DNA of 64,000 nt from contig CAVUIJ010000006.1 in assembly GCA_963741505.1 (NCBI GenBank), forward strand, positions 1 to 64,000, read 5' to 3'. Within the stretch, counting starts at the first letter, position 1; each line of letters starts with the position of its first letter. The notes under the pieces were generated by a model, which was not told where the DNA came from, made no database searches, and saw only the letters and a program-made list of their open reading frames with translations. This document shows positions 57,065 through 64,000 of this stretch, piece by piece. The DNA comes from JAKFWF01 sp963741505 (GTDB lineage: Bacteria > Pseudomonadota > Alphaproteobacteria > Rhizobiales > Hyphomicrobiaceae). The position numbers were made by a program, and so were the translations under genes.

Positions 57065-57530
57065 ATGCGCCGGTCGATCCAAGGCGGAGCCAAAGGCCTT
57101 CTCGGCGCTGGCTGCCGCCATGGTTTTGCTTGCCCAGGCAGCAGACGCCGAGGTCGCTCGGTATGAGATCGTCGGCGACGCCATTCCAGCGCCGCTTGCC
57201 GGACTCGCAGGCGATGCCGGCCGCGGACGAAAACTTGTTGTCGACCGGGAGACTGGAAATTGCCTGATCTGTCACCAAATACCAATCACAGGTGAGCCGT
57301 CCCAAGGCGATCTCGCACCAAGTCTGGCGGGCGTCGGGGGGCGGCTCACCGTAGGCCAGATTCGCCTCAGGCTGGTCGACCAATCCCGCCTCAACCCGGC
57401 GACGCTGATGCCGCCTTACCATCGCGTCGATCAGCTGACGCGAGTGGCGGCACGCTTACAAAACAAGCCCGTCTTCACCGCCCAGGAGATCGAGGACGTG
57501 GTCGCCTGGCTTGCAACGCTGAAGGACTGA
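57065..57530 (+). CDS. soxX: Sulfur oxidation cytochrome c SoxX (signal peptide probably frameshifted)
   Basis: A monohaem cytochrome. The haem site is GNCLICHQIP and the Met ligand region is LNPATLMPPYHR, with the SoxX strings QGDLAPSLAGVGGRL and VGQIRLRLVDQ. ATG 57120 gives 136 residues with only a stub of signal (MVLLAQAADA). If one extra G at 57083-57084 is removed, ATG 57065 gives a complete signal: MRRSIQ, then AEPKAFSALAAAM and VLLAQAADA. This fits the error pattern seen elsewhere. SoxX pairs with SoxA to form the thiol-oxidising SoxXA complex in the periplasm. Confidence 0.87.
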
Positions 57531-57544
57531 ATGTCGAGGTGACA

Positions 57545-58018
57545 ATGACGAATTCGCACGACCATCACCTCGACCGCCGCAGTCTGCTGCAGGGCGCGGT
57601 CGTCGTAATCGGCGCCGCAGCACTGGCGCCGGCGACCGTGGTCGCCACGCCAAAGTCGATGTCGGCCGCAATGTCGAACGCGCTCGGCGGCGTGACGCCG
57701 AAGCCCGGCCGCATCAAGCTCGATATCTCGCCGCTCGCCGAAAACGGCAATTCAGTTCCGCTGACGGTCACGGTCGAAAGCCCGATGACGGCCGCCGACC
57801 ACGTCAAGTCGATCTACCTGTTCTCGCCGGAAAACCCGCTGCCCGATATCGCCCGCTTCCATATCGGGCCGCGCGCCGGCCGGGCACAGGTCAAGACCTC
57901 GATCCGCCTCGCTACCTCGCAGCGCGTCCATGCCGTCGCCATGATGAGCGACGGCAGCGCCTGGGCCGACAGTGCCGAAGTCATTGTCACCCTGTCCGCC
58001 TGCATCGACGCCGGCTGA
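57545..58018 (+). CDS. soxY: SoxY-type sulfur carrier subunit (no GGCGG end)
   Basis: A 157-residue protein with a Tat-like signal (DRRSLLQGAVVVIGAAAL, then TPKS). The SoxY fold follows, with FSPENPLPDIARFHIGPRAG and SIRLATSQRVHAVAMMSDG. Carrier SoxY proteins normally end in GGCGG, with the Cys that carries the sulfur substrate on a swinging arm. Here the end is VTLSACIDAG, so one Cys is kept near the C-terminus but the flexible glycines are gone. It lies between soxX and soxZ, 14 bp after the soxX stop, with GAGGTG upstream of ATG 57545. Confidence 0.88.
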   Translation: MTNSHDHHLDRRSLLQGAVVVIGAAALAPATVVATPKSMSAAMSNALGGVTPKPGRIKLDISPLAENGNSVPLTVTVESPMTAADHVKSIYLFSPENPLPDIARFHIGPRAGRAQVKTSIRLATSQRVHAVAMMSDGSAWADSAEVIVTLSACIDAG

Positions 58019-58035
58019 GCCCAAGGAGTTCGACC

Positions 58036-58356
58036 ATGCGCACAGCCCGCATCGTGATGCCGAAGACGGCAAGCAAGGGCGAGATCATCGAGATCAAGAC
58101 GCTCGTTACCCACCCGATGGAGACCGGCTACCGCCGCGACGACATGGGCAAGGCGATCCCGCGCGACATCATCACCTTGCTCACCGTGCAGTATGCCGGC
58201 GAGGAAGTGTTCCGCATGGACATGTTCCCGGGCGTGGCGGCCAACCCGTTCGCAGCCTTCACCACCATCGCCACCGAAACCGGCGAGCTTGTCTTCACCT
58301 GGACCGACGAGAAAGGTGACGCGCACGTGGAGAAGGCGATGCTGACGGTGACCTGA
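58036..58356 (+). CDS. soxZ: SoxZ, partner of the SoxYZ sulfur carrier
   Basis: A 106-residue immunoglobulin-like protein without a signal peptide, exported with SoxY. Family strings are IEIKTLVTHPMETGYRRDD, the KAIPRDIITLL segment and LVFTWTDEKGDAHVEKA near the end. It forms the heterodimer that presents the SoxY cysteine to SoxXA and SoxB. The ATG follows an AAGGAG, and the stop overlaps the soxA start by ATGA. Confidence 0.94.
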   Translation: MRTARIVMPKTASKGEIIEIKTLVTHPMETGYRRDDMGKAIPRDIITLLTVQYAGEEVFRMDMFPGVAANPFAAFTTIATETGELVFTWTDEKGDAHVEKAMLTVT

Positions 58357-59120
58357 TGCGTCGCTCTTGGTTCGGCATTTTCTGCTTGGCCGCGAGCCTC
58401 CAGGCGGCCGCTGCCGAACCGCTCACGTCGGCGCGCGAGTTCCTCCCCGCCGAGCTCAAGGCGCTGCAAGCCGACGACGGTGCCAATCCCGGCATGCTCT
58501 GGGTCGAGCGCGGCCAGAAGCTGTGGTCGACACCCGACGGTGCGCAATCAAAGACCTGTCTCGAGTGCCACGGCGAAGCGGCGGCATCGATGCGCGGTGT
58601 TGCCGCCCGCTATCCGGCGATCGATGCTGCCGGCGGCCAAGCTGATGAACCTTGAGCTGCGGATCAACAATTGCCGCACAGCCAACATGGCCGCGACGCC
58701 GCTGAAATACGAAAGCGACGATCTGCTCGCGCTGACGGCATTCATCGCCAACCAGTCACGGGGGATGCCCGTGGCGGTCAGAATCGACGGACCGGCGGCG
58801 GCGCATCTGGAGGCCGGCAAGACGTTCTATTTCGAACGCCAGGGCCAGCTCAATCTCAGCTGCAACCAGTGCCACGACGACAATGTCGGCAAACGGCTGC
58901 GCGGTGATCGCATCTCGTCAGGGCCTGCCCACGGCCTATCCGGCCTATCGGCTCGACTGGCAGAAAATGGGCTCGCTGCATCGCCGCCTGCGCGCCTGCT
59001 CGCTCGGTGTGCGCGCCCAGCAGCTCGACTTCGGCAGCCCGGAATACGTCGAACCTCGAGCTATATCTCGCGGCGCGTGCCGCCGGCGCCGAGATCGAGA
59101 CGCCGGGCGTGCGCAAGTAG
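58356..59120 (+). CDS. soxA: Sulfur oxidation dihaem cytochrome c SoxA (three frameshifts)
   Basis: With three single bases removed (58637-58638, 58918 and 59051) this reads as one SoxA of about 253 residues: signal peptide (FGIFCLAASLQAAAA), WVERGQKLWSTPDGAQ, the first CxxCH haem site KTCLECHGEAA, LMNLELRINNCRTANMA, the second haem site LSCNQCHDDNVGKRL, and RRLRACSLGVRAQ, whose Cys is the persulfide/haem-ligand residue of SoxA. It ends at TAG 59118-59120. All catalytic positions are conserved. SoxXA starts the cycle by oxidatively linking the sulfur substrate to SoxY. It is convergent with the sugar kinase gene (gap 1 bp). Confidence 0.9.
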
Positions 59121-59121
59121 G

Positions 59122-60015
59122 TCACAGCTCGCGCGCGAACGGCATCGCGATTGCAGTGCCCTTGCGGGTGACGCTGATGCTGGCGGCGCGATTGGCGAAG
59201 GCTGCCGCCTGCTGCAGGCCTTCGCCGCGCGCCAGCGCCGCCGCCAGTGCGCCGATGAAGCAATCGCCGGCACCCGCAGTGTCGATCGCCTTGACCGCGA
59301 CGCCGGCGATGCGCACCGTCGTGCCGCCGGCCGCGACCACGGCGCCGGCACTGCCGAGAGTTGCGATGACCGCGAGACGCGGGCTCGAAAGCGACGCAGC
59401 CGCGCCGGCAACGGCGGCAATGTCGCTGCCGTCAATGGTCTTGCTGCAGGTTGCCGCCAACTCCGTCTCGTTGACCACCAGAATGTCGACCAGCGGCAGC
59501 AGCCGTTCCGGCATCGCCCGCGCCGGCGCGGCATTGAGGATGGTCCGGGCGCCGGCCTTGTGCGCGCGCTCGAACGCGTCGATGATCACCGCATCGGGAA
59601 CCTCGAACTGGGCGATCACGATGTCGCCGCCCGATAGTTGCAGGTCGTCGAGTGCGCCTTGCTGCCAGACCATGTTGGCGCCGGGGATGACGACGATGGC
59701 GTTCTCCGATTTGGCATCGATCAGGATGATCGCGGCACCGGACGGCACGCCGTCGACGCGGCCGATGCCGTTGGTGTCGATGCCTTCGGCGTCGAGAAAC
59801 GCCGCCACCGCATCGCCGGTGTCGTCGCGCCCGAGATTGCCGACGAAGGCGACACTAGCGCCGAGACGGCGGGCGGCAACCGCCTGGTTGAGCCCCTTGC
59901 CGCCCGGCGAAGACGTCAGCGTCGAGCCGAACACGGTCTCCCCCGGCCGCGGCAGCGTCGTGCTGTAGGCGGCGATATCCATATTCATGCTGCCGACGCA
60001 GACGATGCGGCTCAT
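59122..60015 (-). CDS. PfkB-family carbohydrate kinase, ribokinase-like
   Basis: A 297-residue kinase starting MSRIVCVGSMNMDIAAYST. It has the PfkB N-terminal Gly-Gly motif in SSPGGKGLNQAVAARRLG and the C-terminal signature DTAGAGDCFIGALAAALARG with the catalytic Asp. The pattern NMDI, GGKGLNQA and AGAGDCF fits ribokinase, which phosphorylates ribose (or a related sugar or nucleoside) with ATP. No sugar transporter is nearby. ATG 60015 has a GAG upstream. Confidence 0.9.
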   Translation of the reverse strand: MSRIVCVGSMNMDIAAYSTTLPRPGETVFGSTLTSSPGGKGLNQAVAARRLGASVAFVGNLGRDDTGDAVAAFLDAEGIDTNGIGRVDGVPSGAAIILIDAKSENAIVVIPGANMVWQQGALDDLQLSGGDIVIAQFEVPDAVIIDAFERAHKAGARTILNAAPARAMPERLLPLVDILVVNETELAATCSKTIDGSDIAAVAGAAASLSSPRLAVIATLGSAGAVVAAGGTTVRIAGVAVKAIDTAGAGDCFIGALAAALARGEGLQQAAAFANRAASISVTRKGTAIAMPFAREL

Positions 60016-60127
60016 GATCCTCGCTCCCGATTGACACCTTCCTTTCGCATTCGACCGTGCGCTGGTGCAAGGCCGGCGCCCCGTGCGAGATTGCAGTCAC
60101 CTTCGACTTTGCAGCGAGCCCCCGGCA

Positions 60128-61154
60128 ATGAAAGCCATCTTCGACGCCGCCCACAACGATCACGACCCGCAGTTCTTCCTGCAGCGCGGGCAGGTACGCC
60201 GCACCACCGAGGTGCCGGAGCGCGCCGACCGACTGCTTGCCGGCTTGAACCAAGGCAAACATGAGATCCTGCCGCCGCGCCGCTTCGGCCTCGGCCCGCT
60301 CGCCGCCGTTCACACGCCCGAGTACCTCGATTTCCTGGCGACGGCGCATGCGGCATGGCAGGCGATCGGCGACAGCGGGCCGGAGATCATCCCGAACATC
60401 CACCCCTCGCGCTATCCGCCGACCTATCCCGACAGCATCGTCGGCCGCGCCGGCTGGCACATGGCCGATACCGCCTGCCCGATCGGGCCGGCGACATGGC
60501 GGGCGGCTCAACTTGCCGCCGACGTGGCATTGACCGCGGCGGAACTCGTCATCGGCGGCGAACGCGCGGCCTATGCATTGTGCCGGCCGCCCGGCCACCA
60601 CGCCTACGCCGACATGGCCGGCGGCTTCTGCTTCCTCAACAACACCGCGATCGTCGCCCAGCATCTGCGGCGCCGTCACGATCGGGTCGCGATCCTCGAC
60701 GTCGACGTGCATCACGGCAACGGCACTCAGGGTATCTTCTATCGTCGCGGCGATGTCCTCACCGTGTCGATTCACGCCGACCCGCATTTCCTCTACCCAT
60801 TCTACTGGGGCCATGCGCACGAACGCGGCGAGGGCGCCGGTGAAGGCTGCAACCTCAACCTGCCGTTGCCATACGGCGCCGACGACGATCGCTTCCTCGC
60901 CGCTGTCGCCAGAGCAACTGACCGCATCCGCATGTTCCAGCCCGACGGCGCTGGTGCTCGCCCTCGGCCTCGATGCCTCCGAGGCCGATCCCTACAAGGC
61001 TCTCGCCGTGACCACCGCCGGCTTCGAGCGCATTGGTGCCGCTGTCGCCGGCATCGGACTGCCGACCGTGATCGTCCAGGAGGGCGGATACCTGTCATCG
61101 ATCCTCGGCGACAACCTCGCCGCGACACTGCACGGTTTCGAGTCAGCCGCCTGA
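60128..61154 (+). CDS. Histone deacetylase/acetylpolyamine amidohydrolase family protein (frameshifted)
   Basis: About 342 residues of the arginase-deacetylase fold. It has the zinc-site strings PPGHHAYADMAGGFCFLNN and DVDVHHGNGTQGIFY, with SIHADPHFLYPFYWG following. One extra base at 60947-60948 breaks the frame after RIRMFQPD; restored, it continues ALVLALGLDASEADPYKALA and then GLPTVIVQEGGYLSS to the TGA at 61152-61154. Bacterial members deacetylate polyamines or other acetyl amides rather than histones. ATG 60128 begins the fold. It stands between the kinase and the MBL-fold gene. Confidence 0.88.
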
Positions 61155-61298
61155 AATTCTGGTTGCAGCGCAGCAATCGGGGCAGTTCAAATGCGCGGAA
61201 ATGCACGTGATGCGACCATCGGCCCTTTATCGATCGCGCATGGCCGCATAGGGTCGGCTTCGTCAAACGCCGTCCGTTCAACCGAGGGATAACTTTCC

Positions 61299-62294
61299 AT
61301 GACCAACGTCTCGCGTCGCAATCTGGTGTTTTCGGCCGGCGCCGCCGCCGCCGCCTTTGGCCTCAACGGCCCGCTGGAGTTCCTGTCGCCCGCATTCGCG
61401 CAGAAGGCCGGCTCAGGGTCGGGCTCCGGCACAGCGCCCAAGGTGATGGGCTTCAAGCGCTTCAAGGTCGGCGATGTCGAAGTCACGACGATCTATGACG
61501 GCGTCTGGGAGAAGGCGCATGATCCGGCCTTCATCAAGAATGCCTCGGTCGAGGATACCAAGAAGGCGCTCGTCGCCGGCAAGCTGACCGACGCCTACGT
61601 GCCGATCCCGTTCACCGTCACGGTGGTCAAGATCAAGGGCAAGTATGTGATGTTCGATTCCGGCACCGGCGGCCAGGTGCAGCCGACGGCCGGCCTGATG
61701 ATGTCGCAGAACATGAAGGCCGCCGGCATCGATCCGGCCAAGATCTCGACCATCATCGTCACCCACTACCACCCCGACCACATCTTCGGCCTGATGGCCA
61801 AGGATACCAACGCGCAGATGTTCCCCAACGCCGAGATCATGGTGCCGGCGGCCGAGCACAAGTGGTGGACCGATGCCAGCGTGTTCACCAAGCTGCCCGA
61901 GGCCCGTCACGGCCTCGCCAAGCGCGCCCAGGCGACGCTGGCGACCTGGAAGAACGTCAAGCAGATCGAGCCCGACAAGGAAGTGGCGCCCGGCATCAAG
62001 GCGGTGGCGAGCTACGGCCACACTCCGGGTCATACCAGCTTCCTGGTATCCTCGGGCAAGAAGCAGCTGATGGTGCTGGGCGACCTCGCCAACATCCCGG
62101 CGCTGTTCGTGAAGAATCCCGGCTGGCACGCCGCCTTCGACGCCGATCCGGCAATGGCCGAGGCCAACCGCCGCAAGATGATCGACCGCGTCATTGCCGA
62201 CAAGATGATGGTGACCGGCTACCACTTCGGGATGCCGGGCGCCGGCACTTTCGCCAAGGACGGCAGCGGCTACGTCTTCAAGCCTGTCGCCTGA
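61299..62294 (+). CDS. Exported MBL-fold metallo-hydrolase
   Basis: A 331-residue protein with a Tat-type signal (MTNVSRRNLVFSAGAAAAAF) and mature start after SPAFAQ. The metallo-beta-lactamase zinc motif is TIIVTHYHPDHIFGL, with further ligands in ASYGHTPGHTSF, VLGDLANIP and MVTGYHFGMPG. The general pattern resembles AiiA-like lactonases and other periplasmic MBL hydrolases. Nearness to sox genes recalls the MBL protein SoxH, but I see nothing specific to that. The frame is intact. Confidence 0.88.
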   Translation: MTNVSRRNLVFSAGAAAAAFGLNGPLEFLSPAFAQKAGSGSGSGTAPKVMGFKRFKVGDVEVTTIYDGVWEKAHDPAFIKNASVEDTKKALVAGKLTDAYVPIPFTVTVVKIKGKYVMFDSGTGGQVQPTAGLMMSQNMKAAGIDPAKISTIIVTHYHPDHIFGLMAKDTNAQMFPNAEIMVPAAEHKWWTDASVFTKLPEARHGLAKRAQATLATWKNVKQIEPDKEVAPGIKAVASYGHTPGHTSFLVSSGKKQLMVLGDLANIPALFVKNPGWHAAFDADPAMAEANRRKMIDRVIADKMMVTGYHFGMPGAGTFAKDGSGYVFKPVA

Positions 62295-62298
62295 CGGC

Positions 62299-62968
62299 AT
62301 GAGGGTCGCAAGGCCGGTCGCACGAACCAGGGCGTCGCGGAAAGCCGCGGCGCCTTTTCAGTGCCGCCTCGTCATCATGGCCAAGGTGCCGGCGATGGGT
62401 CGCGTCAAGACGCGGCTGGCGCGACAAGCAGGGGCTGGCGAGGCGACACGCTTCTATCGCCATGCCATGGCATCGGTCATTGGCCGCCTCGGCCGCGATC
62501 CCAGATGGCGGACCTCGCTGTCGATCACCCCCGATTCTGGTGTTGGCGCCCGGGTGTGGCCCCGCCACCTGCCGCGCCGGCCGCAGGGCGACGGCGATCT
62601 CGGCAGCCGCATGCAGCGGATCATGGATCGCCAGCCGCCCGGCCCGCTGATCATCATCGGTACCGATATTCCGGCGATCAGGCCGGCGCACATTGCCGAC
62701 GCATTCGCTGTCTTGAAGGGCGGTGATGCGGTGCTCGGACCGGCGGTCGACGGTGGCTACTGGCTGGTCGGCCTCAAGCGCAGCCCGGCAATCCTGCGCC
62801 CGTTCGAGGGCGTGCGCTGGTCGAGCGCATCGACCCTCATCGATACCGCCGGCCAATTTGCCGGGGCACGCGATCGCCGCTGCCGCGGTGTTGTCCGATG
62901 TCGACAGCGTCGAAGACTTGCAGGCATGCCGGAATTGGTTCGGACGACGCATTTTGCCGGCGCGATAG
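62299..62968 (+). CDS. TIGR04282/DUF2064-type glycosyltransferase-like protein (frameshifted)
   Basis: About 222 residues of a GT-A-like nucleotide-sugar fold: RLVIMAKVPAMGRVKTRLA at the N-terminus, LIIIGTDIPAIRPAHIADAF with the acidic metal site, and AVLGPAVDGGYWLVGLKR. One extra G in the GGGG run at 62863-62866 breaks the frame. The restored C-terminus reads QFAGHAIAAAAVLSDVDS and ends at 62968. Family members have been linked to arsenosugar biosynthesis in some bacteria, but no ars gene is seen here. It follows the MBL gene by 4 bp. Confidence 0.82.
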
Positions 62969-63061
62969 GCGGCCGCGCCCTCGTTTCAATCAGATTGGAG
63001 ACAAGCGCCCACGAATGTTCTAAGATGTTGAATTATAGCACGTCATTCGAATCGTGGGTCC

Positions 63062-63838
63062 ATGGCGCAAGGATCGCAAAATTTCACGCCGGCGCAGATC
63101 CTGGAGGCAGGACGGCGGGCTGAGGCCGAGGGGCGGATCGAGTATGCGATCCAGTTCTATCGCCACCTGACCGATCATCTGGCGCGCACCGCCGAGGCGA
63201 CGACTGCCCGCGAGGCGTTGCAGCGGTTGGGAGCGGTAGCTGGGTCAAGCCAGGCGCCAAACGGCGGCGCAGTCAACGGCCACCACCACATTGGCACGGC
63301 AAGGGCGGGCCAGACACCGCCCTCGCCACAAAAGGCCGGCTCGCTGCCTTTCGCCTCGGCCACGCCCGTTACGCAGCCGCCTGGCAGACAGCATCCGGCA
63401 GATCATGGCGGTACCGGAGCGCTCACAGTGCGTTCTGGACCGGCATCCGCCGGCAGGCCCGAAGCCGGGTCAAAGCGCCATCTGGTCCTGCCCAGGCCGC
63501 GCCGCCGCTACCGCACCGGCAGGTTTGTCGCGCGAGCCTTCACAGTCTTTGGCTTCTTGGAGATCGCCGCGGGCGCGACATTCGTCATTGCCGGCCTCGT
63601 CGGGCGCAGCGGCATTGCCGGCGCCGCTCTGCCGGAATTCCTCGCGTCGCTTCAGCTACTCGGCGCAACGGCCGGTATTGGGCTCGCCGCGGTAGGGCTG
63701 ATACAGGTGCTCGGCGGTCAGCTCGCCCGCGCCATTTTCGATATCGCCAGCTCAAATCGCGATCTGGTCGCCTACACCCGGGCGCGCGCGGCGTTCGAGG
63801 CCGGCATCGTTGACGACGAGCCGCCGCAGCAGGACTGA
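63062..63838 (+). CDS. Unknown protein with TPR-like N-terminus and two membrane helices
   Basis: A 258-residue protein. Residues 8-55 (ILEAGRRAEAEGRIEYAIQF and the following helix) look like one TPR-type helical pair. A low-complexity Pro/Gly/His-rich linker spans about residues 70-140, then an Arg-rich stretch (PRPRRRYRTGRF) and two hydrophobic helices (VFGFLEIAAGATFVIAGLVG and LQLLGATAGIGLAAVGLIQV), ending in an acidic tail. It is probably an inner-membrane protein with a cytoplasmic N-terminus. I recognise no family with confidence. ATG 63062 starts right after an AT-rich promoter-like region near 63020-63060. Confidence 0.75.
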   Translation: MAQGSQNFTPAQILEAGRRAEAEGRIEYAIQFYRHLTDHLARTAEATTAREALQRLGAVAGSSQAPNGGAVNGHHHIGTARAGQTPPSPQKAGSLPFASATPVTQPPGRQHPADHGGTGALTVRSGPASAGRPEAGSKRHLVLPRPRRRYRTGRFVARAFTVFGFLEIAAGATFVIAGLVGRSGIAGAALPEFLASLQLLGATAGIGLAAVGLIQVLGGQLARAIFDIASSNRDLVAYTRARAAFEAGIVDDEPPQQD

Positions 63839-64000
63839 TCAGCCCACACGCCGGCATGCGCTGCCCGCCGATGCAATATGCTGCCACCTCGGATTGACGC
63901 GCGGCAGCCGGAACCGCACTGTCCGGCCCCGCCTCCGATCGGATTTCGCCGGCCGGCGGGCGGGCGCGAATGTCGCGAACAGGATGAGACCATGACCAGC

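Noticed and set aside
54850..57285. 811-codon minus-strand open frame opposite the molybdenum hydroxylase
   Set aside because: The translation has no recognisable domain, while the plus strand encodes a complete, motif-bearing enzyme.
61299..62294. Naming the MBL-fold hydrolase SoxH because of the nearby sox genes
   Set aside because: It is separated from soxA by two unrelated genes, one on the other strand, and shows no SoxH-specific feature I can identify.

Overview
The window is GC-rich chromosomal DNA of an alphaproteobacterium. The evidence is a 16S-tRNA-Ile-tRNA-Ala-23S-5S operon with alphaproteobacterial features, a phoR-pstSCAB-phoU-phoB cluster, a PHB-type acetoacetyl-CoA reductase, an extensin-like lipoprotein and a sox fragment. 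The rRNA bases do not let me place it below class by eye; Rhizobiales- or Rhodospirillales-type lineages are the natural candidates. No prophage, CRISPR array, transposase gene or plasmid function was seen.

Layout. 1-1618: end of a taurine/nitrate-type ABC uptake system (binding protein and ATPase). 1619-2557: non-coding or decayed DNA with a 127-bp inverted-repeat element flanked by TA. 2558-3505: DMT-family exporter. 3595-10285 (minus): complete phosphate regulon, transcribed phoR, pstS, pstC, pstA, pstB, phoU, phoB. 10313-12874: phaB-type reductase, ureidoglycolate lyase-like protein, secreted GH5 hydrolase. 12874-13076: two 73-bp palindromes. 13081-15054: aspS, carrying two frame breaks and an atypical patch. 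15142-19568: RND efflux adaptor and pump. 19565-19669: REP/BIME-like palindrome supplying the stop codons of both flanking genes. 19666-25429: histidine utilisation (hutF divergent from hutI-hutH-hutU). 25563-26237: extensin-like lipoprotein. 26274-32029 (minus): rRNA operon with terminator, boxA leader and promoter. 32403-34456: M23 envelope peptidase. 34541-35476: PanE/ApbA-type ketopantoate reductase. 35610-42902 (minus): exopolysaccharide cluster (Wza-like, beta-barrel, Wzc-like, priming glycosyltransferase, Wzy/O-antigen-ligase-like). 43124-45150: methyltransferase, small exported protein, atypical SDR. 45161-54063 (minus): CoA-transferase, ABC importer, TcuA/TcuB, VOC protein, PncC-like protein, amidase. 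54341-57054: periplasmic molybdenum hydroxylase. 57065-59120: soxXYZA. 59122-63838: ribokinase, deacetylase, MBL-fold hydrolase, a TIGR04282-like transferase and an unknown TPR-like membrane protein.

How parts work together. The pst/pho block senses and imports phosphate. HutH, HutU, HutI and HutF take histidine to N-formylglutamate; the deformylase HutG is not here. The exopolysaccharide genes cover priming, polymerisation, co-polymerase control and outer-membrane export. The 45-54 kb minus-strand block looks like one catabolic operon for a tricarballylate-like acid: import (SBP-ATPase-permease), oxidation (TcuAB) and CoA transfer. The sox genes encode the SoxXA cytochromes and SoxYZ carrier without SoxB or SoxCD in view.

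Quality caution. At least eight conserved genes (phoR, aspS, hutF, hutI, the M23 peptidase, the amidase, soxA, the deacetylase, the TIGR04282-like gene, and probably the soxX signal peptide) are broken by single-base frameshifts. Almost all are one extra base, often in a short homopolymer. This pattern fits residual insertion errors of a long-read assembly better than gene decay, so I annotate these as genes with frameshifts rather than as dead genes.
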